Assembly (NCBI GenBank): GCA_024220505.1
Contig: JAKZZE010000021.1
Coordinates: forward strand, 434,001-498,000
Reading direction: 5' to 3'
Length of the DNA: 64,000 nt
Source: Rhizopus arrhizus
Taxonomy: Eukaryota > Mucoromycota > Mucoromycetes > Mucorales > Rhizopodaceae
Within the stretch, counting starts at the first letter, position 1. Each line of letters opens with the position of its first letter. The notes under the pieces were generated by a model, which was not told the origin of the DNA, did not search any database, and worked only from the letters and a program-made list of their open reading frames with translations. Made by a program: the position numbers and the translations under genes. Below are positions 1 to 13,532 of this stretch, one piece after another.

Positions 1-499
1 AAAAAGAAAGAAAGGAAAGTACAATTTATTTTTTATATTTTTTATATTTAATTACTTTGATTTCATTATTTATTTGGAATGCTCTTTTTTCATTTTTAAC
101 TATACAAATGCAATGAACAACTAATTGCATTTGGTCTTAGCCTTTAACCACATTTTATAGTAAAATGATTCAAATTAAAGATAGAAATGATGTTTATTGC
201 ATCTATAAGATGAAAGACAAAGCCGAAATTGTCTTCAAGATTTAATAAGTTTTATAAATGCAACATTCTTGCTCTTGTTTATGTTCAAACACAAACAAAA
301 TGTAAAAAGAAATGCTAAAACGAGCCATATTTCATCTGTTTATCAAAAAGCAAAGTTAAACATGTAAGTAAAAAAGCACAAGTCATGCAGACAATTGAAT
401 CAATAAAGAAACAAATATCATAAGTACAATCTTTATCACTAATCGGCTAAAGAGTAATTATGTAAGTTTTATAGAAAACAATTAGCAAAATAGTTTTGC

Positions 500-532
<33 letters not shown>

Positions 533-2979
533 GTGAAAACGATATCGAAGTACCTATAAGCACCATATTTAGATATTGGATACTATAATATATTTCGAAA
601 GCATAAAAATGTAGTTTTCTTTGATTATATCGTTTTTTTATAACAAAAAAGTGGAAGAGTGAAGATACAGATAAAAGGCGCTGGTTATTTTATGAGAGTA
701 ACCAAGAGCTTTTATGCTTTCAAGAGAAAATTTGAGATATTCAACTAAAATAAAAGGCGTATAGTAAAATACCTAATTGTTAGGAAAATAAGAAATAATG
801 AAAGGATAGTTGGTTTATTTTTTTTCCTCTTCCTTTTTTTCTTTTTGTCGTTAAAGGTGTTAGAATTGAAGGAACAAATAAATCGGATACAAAGAGCGAT
901 CATGCAGCTTTACTTACCGACGTAAAAATGAAAGTTTTCACGTTGGGATTGAATGCGGGGATTCTTTCAGGACAAAAAAAAAGTCAATATGGTATAATAA
1001 AGATCAAGAGTATTTATTCATTAGAATGGCTCAGCACAAATTTATGCATATGAGCGCTCAAAGTAACATATTAAATGTCTGAGTATCTAAATTTTAATTT
1101 AATTCAACCCATTCATCCATCTAAACCTGATTGCACATTTCGATGTAACACCCTCCTATTTGCCACATTTTATCAATATGCTAACAAGCATTATACATCA
1201 TGTATATATAAAACGAGTAATCTTGTAGTATTCGTAGTGCCAAAAACATCTTATTTTATACCCTATCGTTCGATTTTTCTGTCATTCATAAAAGAGATCA
1301 CTAATGAAACTATTTTTACCTTCTGTAGAAATCTTGAGAGACCTTACAGACTTTTCCTAAAGATGTTGCTGCATCAAATCAAGAAAATTACATCCTGCGA
1401 TCTGTTATATAGCCTATATTACAAGGTTTTAAATCAATTCTGAGGTAACAATACAAGCGTAAAAGCAATTATTTAAAACCATATGATTATGTTTTACACA
1501 GTTTATTTAATCATAATTTACTAAAACAATTAAATATAGTGGACTACTTGAATGGAGATTTGTCTGTCCTTTCATTTATCAGGTCCAACCCACTACATTT
1601 TGAGTTCAGGCTGGTGGATGACGATAGCAACTCTATCAAACTATTTAAATAAAAAAGTGTTATGAAACTACTAAAAATATATAGACGAATAATATATTTT
1701 AGTAATTTCTTGAAATAGCTTTATAAAATAATTGTTATAATTTGATGAAAAAGATGAAAGCAATTTCATCAATAGTCAAGCTAATTGCCTTTAACCTCTA
1801 CTAATTAATCTATTAAATTTTATAATATTCGGTCCTATTTTTTGACCAGCATCACCTACTTTGTTTTCAAAAAAAATACTTCTATTTCTATTGGAAACAG
1901 TATTGTTCAACTTCATACTATATGTGATAAACAACTACCAATCCACATTTTTCGCTTAACATCATTAATTTACATTGCTTCTATTATGCTATCTGCTGCT
2001 TCATGCTGTAGATACCATTTTCCAAATAGCATTCATAATTCAAATTATCTAAAGTCAATGTACAATGTCACTAACCTTCAATTACTCTTGTTTTGCAATC
2101 TGCATCATATTGCTTGTAAACAATTTGTCAAGTAAAGCCCATGATATGATTTGCTATAACTGTAGTCTATAGTGCATATCTAAAGAATGAAGGCAATCAA
2201 AATATATACAAGATATGTATCAACGTAATATAGAAAGTGCATCATTCATTCACTTATTTAAAGATCACAACTATTGCCAAATTTCCTTTAGTCCTTTGCT
2301 TTTAACGAAATCCAGTTATCTTTATAGCAAATCCATGTAGTAAATGTGATAAGACAGCCTATTATTCATAGATTACAATATTGAACTAAAAAAGCAAAAC
2401 AGAAATTACCTTTGTTATCATTTACATATTATCCTATATTATTACATTTTAGTTTAATAAAATCTATTAATAGGTTTCGTAATGGTTGTTATTTTCCCTC
2501 TTTATCAAGTCTTGTGAATAGTCCACTGAGCAAAATTGAATATGATCAGTGTTCAAAAATTTTACTATTAAAAAAACCTAAAGTATTCATATATCACTTT
2601 AAAGTGTTATTAGTATTAGGATATTAGTTGTATCATAATAAAAGAATACATATAACAATCTATGTTACTCCTCTTAACATTCAAGGCATTAATTAATGTG
2701 GCTATTGAAAGATTGGTAGCTGCTTGCTACAGCTTTTTATTTTTTTATTTTATTTTATTTTTATTTTTTTTTGGCAAAAGATTATTAAGTTGAAAATTAG
2801 ATTTGGAAGTCTAGTTCCTAGCGTCAAAAAGGATATCTTTAAGAAATGTTTTACTAAAACAATCGCCGTAAATTAAATAGATAATGAAATTTTTGTAGTA
2901 AGGAACAGTACATGTTAAAAGATGTTTATTTTTTTTTGCATATTGTACATATAAAGACATAATATAAATAAATAAAAAG
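1..2979. other. AT-rich region without a recognisable gene
   Basis: About 3 kb of AT-rich sequence. Two open frames on the plus strand (1075-1443, 122 codons; 1842-2135, 97 codons) have no recognisable motif, are rich in Phe, Leu, Tyr, Ile and Ser as expected of random AT-rich translation, and have no convincing splice partners. There is an A-run near 500-526. I see no RNA gene or known element. Remnants of old elements are possible but cannot be named. Confidence 0.5.
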
Positions 2980-5004
2980 TTAAATTTCATAAAAGAGTAG
3001 CCCTTTGCTTACAGTCCATATTCTGTCCTTTGCAATTCTTGGTAGAAACATAAACTTGTTAAATATATATTGAAGCATGGCTTGACGAAATCTGTTGAGG
3101 TCTGATTGCAAATGTGGATTGTTTATATATAAGACTATATAGCACGCCCGAGACTGGATTAATTTCCATGAGCTTAAAGGGTGTTGGAAAGCAACAGACT
3201 TGGTGTTACTTAAGATTTCAATATAGCTGGGAAGAAGTAAGCTTTCTATTTGTCGTTTTGTATGAGCAGACTTGATTATGTTGTAATGACCGTCCTATAA
3301 GAAATTTAATTAGAAAAAAGATCAAAGATTTACTATAGTACCTTTATAATGTCTTTTATATATTTTTTATCACGAAAGAAGTTTGAGCCATACGCTTGCA
3401 GCTTTTGATATGACTCTTTGTCCTTGCAGTATTTGTTCCATTTGGAAAACTTGAAAATTACTTCATGCCTCATCAAATTGACAAAAGGTTCCACAGAAGC
3501 ATTGGTTAAGCCATAATGGCTCATAAAGAGCACAGCACGGTTCCAGTAGAAATTTTCTTTGTTGGAAAGATCTATATACGGAGCATATAAACTAAGATCA
3601 AAGTTTAAACTTGTTTCTACGTCTTTCATTCCTATGTTGGTTGGCGTATTGTAATGGCATTTAGGCAGTTCAAGAGTATCTTGCAGATCAGGAGTCATCT
3701 TGTTTAAGACGTCCCTATGCAAGACACCGTGTAGATGCTGCTTTAAGCTTACTGCACAGGACCAGCGAGTGTTATCCTTAGACAACTTGAAGAGACCAGG
3801 TACAAACAAAGCCATTGGCTTGCGACACCGGTGGGATTTCAGTTGATCAGCGAAGGGTAGCCACCAGTTACGATTGGATGGTCGATGTACTAGCGACGAC
3901 AACATAAACGCAACGAAAGCCACACCTGTGAGTTGGCTTGCTGTAAGCCTTGTCTCTGCTTGGCTGTGGAAATTCTTGGCTATTGCAACAAGTGCATCTA
4001 AACGGTTCTCTACAAACGACCAAATAGCATGGGACTTGTACCAATTAATGTGGACTGGAAGCTGATCTCTAAAAAAACGATGTTAGAATATTTGCATATG
4101 CTATGACAAATACATACTTGGCCAATTCCATAGTACGGCAGTATAGTGTCCCAGTTATTTGCTGTAAAGCGCACCTCGAGTCACACTCCATAGGAATTTG
4201 ACTTCATTAATGATAAGCAGTGTTTTATTTTTTTCTATATATCATTAGAAGCTTAAGTCTGGTATACTATATAAATCCTTCACTTACTACATGCTTAATA
4301 AAGTGCGGTGAAACTTTAAGTACTTCATCCGGTTGGAAGTCTTCTCCATGCCTTTCACCCATGGCAGACCGGCGATAAAATGGTTCTTTTGAATGGGAGT
4401 ACGCAGTGACCCTTATAAAATCGGATTTAGGGTTTGCATACTTAAAGCCACCAATACCGAGATGGTCGCAAAAAGGACCATGACGATACTTGCTTGGAAA
4501 AAAAGTTTCATTCGCGGCAAGGAATTTTTCAACTATAGCACAAAAGTTTGTACTATCACCAGTTGACCAGAAGCCAGACAAACCACGCTGAGGACAGCCA
4601 AAATTCACGCCCAAATCCAAGTAAAAATTTTTAAGGTCAACACGGTCCCAGATAAACCCTTGAGAAGTCAGGGCATCAATGAATGTCTCTTCCTCAGAAA
4701 AACGAGATTTAATGCCCATCCCCCAGGTTACAAAAAAGAAATCACCAAAGACAGAATTCAAGCCTGAATTATGCGATAGAATACCCTTCATTGCTTTGTC
4801 TAGCCTAGCAAACTCTTTCATGCTAATGTACATACTTTTTCCCATACCGGAATGAGCAGCAGACTCATAATCTAGAGGTACAGGCACCACTGAAGTATCA
4901 AAGACTATACCCAAAGCCGGAAGGAGAACAAGGTCTACAAACTGAACATGATAGTGATTGGGTATATGATATGATGGACTTACACCTTCGGTTGTAGCAA
5001 GCTC
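2980..5004 (-). CDS. Unrecognised four-exon protein, at least 608 aa, 5' end unresolved
   Basis: I do not recognise this protein. Four exons (5004-4288, 4185-4118, 4068-3342, 3294-2980) join at GT-AG sites and stay open with no internal stop: 717+68+727+315 = 1827 nt, ending TAA at 2980. Clean phasing over four exons argues for a real gene. The N-terminal half has a conserved-looking block (WGMGIKSRFSEEE, then QGFIWDRVDLKNFYLDLGVNFG), and the C-terminal half is rich in aromatic and basic residues. No signal peptide, membrane span or zinc motif is evident. No in-frame ATG lies near the 5' end. The first exon found opens after a TTTACCAG acceptor, and a 19-A run (minus strand, about 5027-5045) lies just upstream, so the true start is further upstream or was lost. 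It may belong to a repeated Mucorales family, possibly element-borne, but that is inference. Confidence 0.55.
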
Positions 5005-5045
5005 CTGGTAAATACGAGGGAAACATTTTTTTTTTTTTTTTTTAC

Positions 5046-5772
5046 AAAAAAAGAGGGTGTTACGAAATGTTTTTGTGGAGGGTGCGTTATAAAAAATCTA
5101 AAAACTCAAAAAAATTCCATTCGAAGTCACTCGAGATGGGGACGAGTGTTTTGTAAAAATCATGTTTATGAGGAACGGTGGGGAGTACATAGTGCTACCC
5201 ACCCGAACTATATTTTATTAACTTCGTTGTTGTAAATAAAAAAAATCCTTCTTGCACCCATACATTAAATTTGGCACTCTACGGTTTTGAGTGTTTGAAA
5301 TTTCATCTTATAGTCAAGGAAAAGCGCCGCTTAAGCATTTTATTAAGTCACAAGGTACATATTATCCCAGTACAACATTTTTGGGAAGTTGTGGAATTTG
5401 TATTACTTTGTCTATTAGGGCTTGCCAATATCTCTTTTTTCTCATTGCTATTTTTTTCCATTTCTCCATTTTACAAAATCTGCAACCTAGATCAAAAAAG
5501 GATTATTTAAGAGTGAGCTGAATAAATGTTTCTAATATTGATATGATATCAATTATCATCATAAAGGACAATACGTTATTAAGCAACAAGCTTATTTTCT
5601 AACACTCATGGCTTACATTGGCGTTAATAGACAAGTGCATACAGGCTTAAAAAACAGATTGATACTGTAATAAAGACTTTTTTCATTTTTTTTTATCTAA
5701 TATTTAATAACAAAGAAGACAATTGTTTTACTGTTTCTTTTTTTTTCTCCATTAAGAAAGTAGCGTTTTTAA
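5046..5772. other. Intergenic region between the unknown gene and QCR2
   Basis: AT-rich. It holds the upstream side of the 2980-5004 gene and the 3' flank of QCR2. The overlapping plus-strand frames at 5271-5521 have no motif and look spurious. A first exon for the unknown gene could be hidden here; no candidate stands out. Confidence 0.4.
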
Positions 5773-7314
5773 TTACAATGAAACTGAATCAGCATAAGGC
5801 AAGCTGTGAAGATCACCATGAGCGACAACAGTAGGCTTGCTCTTTAATAATTTTTCGGCAACCTACAATATGAAATGGTTTAGCTTTCTTTTTAACTCAC
5901 AAAGAAAAAATTTATACCTTGGCAACATCAGAGGCAGAAACCTTTCCAAGGGTTGCAACAGAGTCAGCAGCACTGTATTTACTACCACGGAAAGCCTATA
6001 TGATCATACATCAATAAAACATTCATTCTCTAATCCTTATATGTGTACCTGAGCACCGAGGGTTTGGAGGCGATCGAGACGGCTTTCGAAACCAGCAGTG
6101 GCAGCAAACTTGGCTTGAGCAGCACCTCTAGCAAAGTCTTCGTTAGACAAGTTCTTGGCAGCCTTCAATTGTTCAACGGCAGCAGCAACGGCAACACCAG
6201 CTTGTGTACCAGAAACTTGGACACCAAAGAGACCAGCATCAGAGTAACCAAGGTTGAAGGCCTTGATTTGAGCATCGACCTTGGAAGCAGCTTGGGCGAA
6301 GAGACCACTGCCAGTGGTGTGCTTGACGTTCAATTCACCACCAAGAGCATGACGGAGAACTTGAAGAGCAGCGTATTCAGCAGAGTCAAGAGCAGCACCT
6401 TCAAAGGCAAGGACATATTCATTGTCATGTCCTTCCAAACGAGCTTCACCACCAAAGTATTGGCTACCGCTCAATTGAGCAGCGGAGCCGGTAGGAAGGT
6501 TCAAGAATTGTTCGGCCAGGTTGACAAGAGCTTCGTGTTCAATACCAGTACCAACAAGGGCAACATTACCTTGAGTAAACAATTGTTGAGCAAAATCCTT
6601 GACAGTGGCGTTGTTGACGTGGTTGCTAGCCTTGGCAAAGACAGAGTTACCAAGACCGGTACGGAAAGCGAGTTGGTGAGCAGCTTCAATAGCACTGATT
6701 TCGGCATTGGCGAAGGCACTGGCGGATTCAGAAGCCGTTTGGTTTCTAACATCAATAAATTCGTGTTCTTGGTACTTTTGCTTGGTGATAACGTCGCTCA
6801 AAATGTCAGCAAATAATTCACTAAATAAAAATAGTTGGTGTTTTTTTATTTCTTCTTCTCCTTTTTTCCTCTTTTTTTTTTTTTTTTATTGTTTGCACTT
6901 ACGCATCACCCTTCAAGAATTCAGCAGTATAGATAAGAGATTCACGAGAAAGATTAGTGGACATAACACCACCAGAAAGTTCAGCTTCACGAACAACGCG
7001 GAAAGCAGTGCGGTTATAAGTATTCTATCATAAAAAAAAATCAATCATTATTGTAAATATGATATGTTGTGTCTGTTTACTTTGAATCCATAGTTCTTTA
7101 AGAAATGGGCAACACCAGCATTCTTTCCAGATTCAGCTCTAGCACCACCATTGACAACGACAGCCAAAGAAGCAGTTTGGCCGGGTTCTTGGCTGGAAGC
7201 GACCTTTACGCCGTTAGAAGCGGAAGAGATTTGAATGGCATTGGCTGTAGCAGCAGTAGCATAAGTAGCCTTTGAAACAGTGTTAACAATGGCTTTACGA
7301 GATGTGGCCAACAT
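5773..7314 (-). CDS. QCR2: Ubiquinol-cytochrome c reductase core subunit 2 (mitochondrial complex III)
   Basis: Five exons: 7314-7081, 7024-6903, 6820-6049, 5995-5918, 5862-5773. They total 1296 nt and give 431 aa, normal for the family. Core protein 2 is a catalytically inactive member of the mitochondrial processing peptidase (M16) fold and a structural matrix-side subunit of the cytochrome bc1 complex. The first ~20 residues (MLATSRKAIVNTVSKATYAT) look like a mitochondrial presequence: basic, hydroxylated, without acidic residues. Family landmarks follow: VVVNGGARAE, GVAHFLKN, EAELSGGVMST, NVALVGTG and LRHALGG. The zinc-binding HxxEH of active peptidases is absent, as expected for core 2. 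Codons are strongly biased (GCC/GCT, ACC, AAG), consistent with high expression. That bias also opens a long meaningless antisense frame over 6043-6816. The start is the first ATG of the presequence. Confidence 0.93.
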
Positions 7315-9115
7315 GTTTTTTTTAATTTAAAAAAAAGAGTGGGGTGTTGTTGCGGGGAAAAAAGTAAGCTTTTTTACTAGGGCCTCCTCTTTCAATAAAC
7401 CAAAAATCCTAAATTTTTTTTGTGGCGAGAAAACTCAGAAATTACTGCCCAATTTCGGTGTGCGCAAATCGCCACGAACGTGATGACATATTAATATAAT
7501 TTAAGCACCGAAACGACCGGCTGTGATAGAGCTCCTGTACTCTCATCATTCTACAAAATGAACATCTATAGAAAGACGAGTCGAGTTTGAACATTCAAGA
7601 AACAATACAATAGAGCAAGCTTAAATTACTATAATGGCTTTTAAAAATTATATGACCTTGGATTTTAATAAAGTAATTTTCTTCCGTTCAATAAATGACA
7701 AGACAGGGTTCAATCACTTTTAAGGTATAAAAGAACTCTAAAGACGGAGGTCAAAGGAATATAGTTATTAATCAATTAGCTTTGGCTAGGATTAACTTCA
7801 GAGCAATAAAATAAGTAGCTGCTGGTTCGCTTACTTGCTAAATAAACATTCTTGTTTTCTCTTTAGAGAAATGGATGATGAGGCTACAGAGTATTTTCAA
7901 GAGTAAGATACAACATAGAAATTCCTAATATTGATAGTTGAGCCAGCCTCTTTACCAAAACTTATTGGATCTCTCATTAGAAGTATTCTTTCTTCATATT
8001 GAAGCTGATTACTGTGTTCCTATTATATGTAGTTAGATGCAGTTGTCATAATGCTTTAACTAATGTGTTTTAGAAGGATAGTCTTAGATATAAAAACTTG
8101 ATTTTATATTTTAAAATGCATTTGTATGCTTACTTGTATCAGTACTTTATAAGGCTGTAGATATTTGCTTTACAATTTGTTTATCATTGATTTCAGCTTT
8201 GAGTCACTTTCTGCTATAGAGACGTTACTTAAGTCTAGATATATTATAGCTACCAAAAAGTCTTTGAATGATATTGATGCTAAGATGGACATCAAAGAAT
8301 TTATCATTAAGTTGGAAACTAACAGATTTTTTAGATTCTCACTATTAGGATAACTAAGATTCCTCATTTTTTCAAGCAAACTTCTTTATTAATATATTAG
8401 CATTTCAAATATAGAAATTGACGTTGAGCTTTTAATGAATCAAATCAAATTCTGAATTCTAAACATGTATGATATAGTATATTTGAAGAAAGCATTCTCA
8501 AAGAGCTATTTACGAAAAGTCAATATAGGATTCGGTTAAATCAAAATAAAAAATATGAATAGACACAAATGTTGAAAGATCCAGAAGATAAAAAAAGGCT
8601 TACAGAAAAACATGTACCAGATAAGCATTTAGCAGTTTTCAAAAAGTCAGGCGCGCCCCATTTTTTTGTGCTGTCTTCGGAGAATGAATGACTTTATATC
8701 AAAGTACACTGCTTTTGCTTTTATATTCTATTTCCTAGCAAGTCAAAAATTATTCTTTCTTTTGTTTCAAGTTAGCATGCTCTCTTGCATAACGCGATTT
8801 TATAAAGTCTTGGGTACTTTGTATTAAATTGAAATTTTGCAAAATTTGATGCAAATATATTGCTCATAAATACCACTTTGAATACATCTTGAGATACTCT
8901 GTTATTGCTTAGATACCTTATCAACCTAAAGGAAATAAGGTCAATAACTTTTTTCCTTTATTAAAAGGTGATGATATACCTCTAAGCTTGTAATTGCTTG
9001 TCTTTCACATGTTGGTGTTACAATCTATTGATCATATATAATTTTTTAACCCCACACAGAAATTTTTTAACCAAAGTTTTTTCTTCTTTTTTTTTTTTTT
9101 TTGCGAAAGAAAAAA
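7315..9115. other. Divergent intergenic region QCR2 / CDS1
   Basis: Holds the promoter of QCR2 on the left and of CDS1 on the right; a T-tract (about 9086-9102) lies just before the CDS1 start. A short open frame at 8165-8379 on both strands has no recognisable motif. AT-rich; no RNA gene seen. Confidence 0.45.
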
Positions 9116-10667
9116 ATGACTTTAGAAAATAAAGCCAAGGAAGAAGAAAAAGTGACATTATTAGCAGATGAATCAAGTAAAAAGAAGTGGAAAAACTGGT
9201 GGGTTAGAACGGTGACTACATTAATGATGATTGGTACCTTCTTTATGATACTTGCTTCTGGTCATATTTGGGTTATTTTGATGGTGATTGCTATTTCAAC
9301 CATTGTATATAATGAAGTGCTTCAAATTGCTCAAGGTCCTGCAAAAGATAGTAGTTTTAAATGGTTTAAAACAATGAGTTGGTAAGCGAATAAAATCCAT
9401 GCAACTAAGAATACTTACGCATGACTGTAGGTATTTCTTGGTGACAACAACCTATTATTTATATGGAGAATCAATCATCTATTACTTTCAATCTATTGTG
9501 CTAGTAGATGCAGTGCTTTTACCATTCGCCACTCATCACAGATTCATCAGCTTTATCTTATATGTCATTGGTAATAGTGCACTATGCATGTAGTATATAA
9601 TTAATATTCCATGTAGGCTTTGTATTCTTTGTGACCAATTTAAGAAAAGGACTTTATAAACGCCAATTCCGTCAATTTGGTTGGATGCATATGGCTTTGC
9701 TACTTATTGTATTTCAAAGTCACTTTATAGTCAACAATATCTTGGAAGGTCTCATTTGGTTTTTTATTCCTACTTCACTCGTCATTACCAACGATATCTT
9801 TGCTTATATTTGTGGATTCTTTTGGGGAAGACATCAATTGATTCAGTTGAGTCCTAAAAAGACAGTGGAAGGATTTGTAGGAGCATGGATTTGTACTCTT
9901 GTATTTGGATTTTTGGCATCTTCTTTGTTAATGCGATTTAATTACATGATTTGCCCAGTGAAGGTAAAGTGGTTATAAAAGAAAATGATAGGGTAACTTA
10001 TATGATTTATAAAGGATTTATCCATGTCTGCTTGGTCCGACATCAACTGTGATCCTGTAAACCCCGTATTTACAGCTGTTCCTTGGAATTTACCTGAAAC
10101 TGTAATTTCTATCATAAAGACCTTGGTAAGTAAATGAATATAAAAAGTTTGGGGAAAGAAATACGTGTAACATAAAATATAGTTCCACAAGCAAGTGACG
10201 ACTATTTGGATTGCACCTGTTCAAATTCATGCATTAGTAATGGCTTGCTTTGCTTCACTAATTGCTCCATTTGGTGGTTTCTTTGCAAGCGGCGTTAAGC
10301 GTGCATTTAATGTAAAGGATTTTGGACAATCTATTCCTGGTCACGGTGGTATGACAGATCGTATGGATTGCCAATTCTTGATGGGATTTTTTGCTCACAT
10401 TTATTATCAAAGCTTTATTAAGGTAAGCTATATTTATAAAATATGAATGTAGCTATGCACTAATAATATTAATAGACAAACCATTTAAATGTTGGTACAA
10501 TTCTTGCCTCCGCTATCAACAACTTGACTTTACACGAGCAATTGGAATTATTAGAACGTATTTTAACTTACTTTATCAATCAAGGTATTATGGATGCTTC
10601 TGTCTTGGAGAAATGTGGTTCAAGTGCCTTGACTGAACACAGTAGACAATTATTGGAAAATTTGTAA
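9116..10667 (+). CDS. CDS1: Phosphatidate cytidylyltransferase (CDP-diacylglycerol synthase)
   Basis: Six exons: 9116-9381, 9431-9570, 9617-9963, 10015-10125, 10183-10422, 10476-10667. They sum to 1296 nt, 431 aa, typical of eukaryotic CDS1. The enzyme condenses CTP and phosphatidic acid into CDP-diacylglycerol, precursor of phosphatidylinositol, phosphatidylserine and cardiolipin, in the ER membrane. Evidence: several hydrophobic spans (about residues 35-65 and through the middle third), the eukaryotic motif [15 protein letters not shown], then [13 protein letters not shown]. Near the C-terminus comes the CDP-diglyceride synthetase signature, where [13 protein letters not shown] leads into [12 protein letters not shown] with its metal-binding Asp residues. 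The ATG at 9116 gives a short charged cytosolic N-terminus. The gene is convergent with the OPY2-like gene, 91 bp away. Confidence 0.94.
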
Positions 10668-10758
10668 TCCTTGTAATTTTATTTCTTTTTTTGCATACAC
10701 TTTTTTATATAAAAACTTTGTTAATAAATATTATACACATACAAACATATACAGACAG

Positions 10759-11960
10759 TTATGTAGAAGAAGGATCATAAATTACTGTAATCTCACCATC
10801 AGCTAAAGTAGAATGAGAAGATTTGTTAGTTTTGATAGATGCTTGACTTTCAGCTAGTGGACAAAAATAAAAATGAATGCTTCCGCTTGTATTGGTATGA
10901 ATGGATGATGATGAAGATATTAACGATGATTCTAGTGATTCATGAGGTACTTTTAATATTTTTTTATTGCCTTCTTCACTACGAATAATGCGAACAATGA
11001 TTGGTTTTGCACAAACAATTTTATCGGAATTAGTACTGTCTACGCGTGTAACTGAACTTGAATGAGATACAGTAGGATCATTCTTTTTAACAGAAACAGC
11101 GCGTCGAAGCTCACCTGGATGATAATCATACTTTGTCAATTTGACCGAAGAAGATCGATTGATATTTGCCATCATTGGTAGCGAAGAGGAGGGTTGAAGA
11201 TTTAATGATCGACGGATAACATGACTTGCAAACACAGGAGAGCCAGATGCTTCCAGACGAGGTATTAATGGTGCACATGCGCCCAAGATGAATGGCAATT
11301 GGGGATGATTGTCATCTATTGGTTTCTGAATTATATAATCAGTAAAGCTCTTTAAAAAAATTGGTTTTCTTGTTTTTCATTAAAAAAAAAAAGAAAGAAA
11401 AAAAGAGACTTATGAATAATCACGACTCTCTCTTCCTCTCCTTAAAATTCGAAATATATTTGCTCGCACAAACAAACAGAAATCGTTATTTTACCTGATT
11501 ACTATTATTATCAAGATTCGATGTTGATGATGGTACTACATTGATGGCTGGTAAAGGTCGTTCTATTTTTCTTCCTTGATTTCGGCGTACAAATACAACT
11601 ATCAATATCGCAGATAGTGCTATTGTCACGAGCCCAGCAGTTACCCCGGCTATTAAAGCAACTCTATTTGTAGAAGAGCTGCTGTTGCTACTGCTATTAT
11701 CGCTATTATAAGTATTATCTATCAGTAACTGAGACTTTGCAACACATGTCAACGTTGGACATTCTCCACATTTTGTCATTGTTGTTATTACACAGCGCTC
11801 TTCAGCAAGACAACTCAACTCACAGCTAGTATCACAATTCTTTGGTGGTTGGCAGTTTGCTACAGTAATACTTCTTCTTTTGAAATCTATAAAAACAAAA
11901 TTAATTTCAATAGAGTATAGCTATCAACAGTTTACCTTTTAGCCAACCCGTTATGTACAT
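10759..11960 (-). CDS. Opy2-like single-pass membrane anchor protein
   Basis: Three exons, 11960-11936, 11886-11495 and 11325-10759, sum to 984 nt and give 327 aa. The N-terminus carries a compact Cys-rich module: NCQPPKNCDTSCELSC, then EERCVITTMTKCGECPTLTC. This matches the spacing of the fungal Opy2 N-terminal domain. A Ser/Asn linker follows, then one strong transmembrane helix (ALIAGVTAGLVTIALSAILI), an RRNQGRK stop-transfer stretch and a long Ser-rich cytosolic tail. In yeast, Opy2 anchors the adaptor Ste50 and so couples the Hog1 and filamentation MAP kinase pathways at the plasma membrane; a similar role here is inferred. The tail ends in VIYDPSST. The first exon is only 25 nt, so an upstream start is possible. 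Confidence 0.7.
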
Positions 11961-13532
11961 CAAACTTAAAAAGTTAAAAAAGTAAAGAAAGAGAGAGAAT
12001 AATAATAATAAAAAAAAATATTTATTTACATGTTTGTGTGTATTTAAAGCTTTGATTCCAGGCACTGCATAATACACACACTTTCAGAGTACTGAAATTT
12101 GAAATAGCGACTTACCAATTTAATGTAAGCCTTTGTCAAGTTATAATAGATCTTTTTAAGAAAAAAATTAATAACATCAACTGAAATATTGTATAGCCTA
12201 TCTGCTACAACTTGTAGTATTGTATCTTTTTACCCCTATTTTTTTTTATTAGTAGCAAATTCCCATTCATATTTATTAAAGAAATTAATTATGTAAAAAC
12301 TAATAAAGAAAAGAAAAACAATGAAGTTCTCGAATAGACGTATACAAAGTCATTATTGTAGGCTGAATCACATTCATGAAAAAGCTTGTAACTCTGTGTA
12401 ATTCTTTTGGTAGTAAATAAAAAAGTGGAATAGTCGGTGAATTTATTTTTTATTATTCAAAAAGTACAAGCAGAAACGCGCTCATTAGACACAGAAAACA
12501 TTGTCTTTCTGTCTAAAACGGACAATGAAAATGTGTACTGTATGCACCGTGAAGTTAGTAAATATTCACAGAAAAAAGGTCGAGAAATACATTCAAAATG
12601 ATATCAACAAAAACGATTACCGTTGTCAATTAAACTAAAGTGTTCATTTGCCTAAATCTCGATTGAATTATGGAAAGCACAATACATAGGGATATTAAAA
12701 TAACGACGATTGCTGTTTTTATATGTTTTTGAATTGAAGAATGAGGAGAGAAACCGCTCTTAATATAGCAACTAATTAAGAAAAGGCTTATAAGCAACCC
12801 TACTCCTATTAAATACGATGCTCAAACTGTAAATGATTATTTTCAACAATGTCACTTCTACTGTTGTTTTGTTTGCTTTTGTTTACAACATTAAATGATT
12901 ACTTTTCAATATAATCTTTTCAAGTGATTCTATTCGATGATATTTTCGTGAGTAAACTACGCAAATTGTCTGCTTGAGAGATATGTTCATTGTATTTTAT
13001 TAAGCGCTTAAATGTTTTACAGAATTTAGTACTCATTTGTCTAGAGTGAATTTTTAAACGTAGTAGAATTTTAATGACACGAAAAGTCTAAGAATAATAA
13101 AAGAGAAATGAAATAGAGACGATTATAAGCTGTAATATCATGACTTTCGATTATTGATATGATTAACTAGTAAGCTACTTTCAAGAAAAAATTACTGTAG
13201 CAAACATTAATGATCTAAATTCCTTAGTTCGCGGCATTGATATCGCATGTTAAACATTGATGATAGTTTATATTTTTTTCCAGTATACTCTCTTGCCATC
13301 ATTCTCCTGCTTATACGCTTATGTGTACAGTCTACCTTTCTTTATTGGATAGTACACAACCACACTATTTTTAGCAAGTGCTCAAACTTTGGTTTTATCC
13401 AAGTGTCGTGCTGTGTTGGAAATTATAAGCCACATGTCGGACCGGCAACATAATCTCGGAGTGTAAGTCGATAAAAGAAACAAAAATGCAATCAGGAGAG
13501 AGACCAAGTGAAGCTCCTTCTCTACAAACACC
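11961..13532. other. Intergenic region upstream of the OPY2-like gene and RPS8
   Basis: AT-rich 1.6 kb between two divergently transcribed genes, so it should hold both promoters. The open frame at 13247-13453 has no motif and immediately precedes RPS8. No RNA gene, repeat or element identified. Confidence 0.45.

Noticed and set aside
1075..1443. 122-codon open frame in AT-rich DNA
   Set aside because: Composition fits chance AT-rich translation; no motif, splice partner or homologue recognised.
6043..6816. 257-codon plus-strand open frame over QCR2
   Set aside because: It is the exact antisense of QCR2 exon 3, opened by strong codon bias; the minus strand gives a clear core subunit 2.
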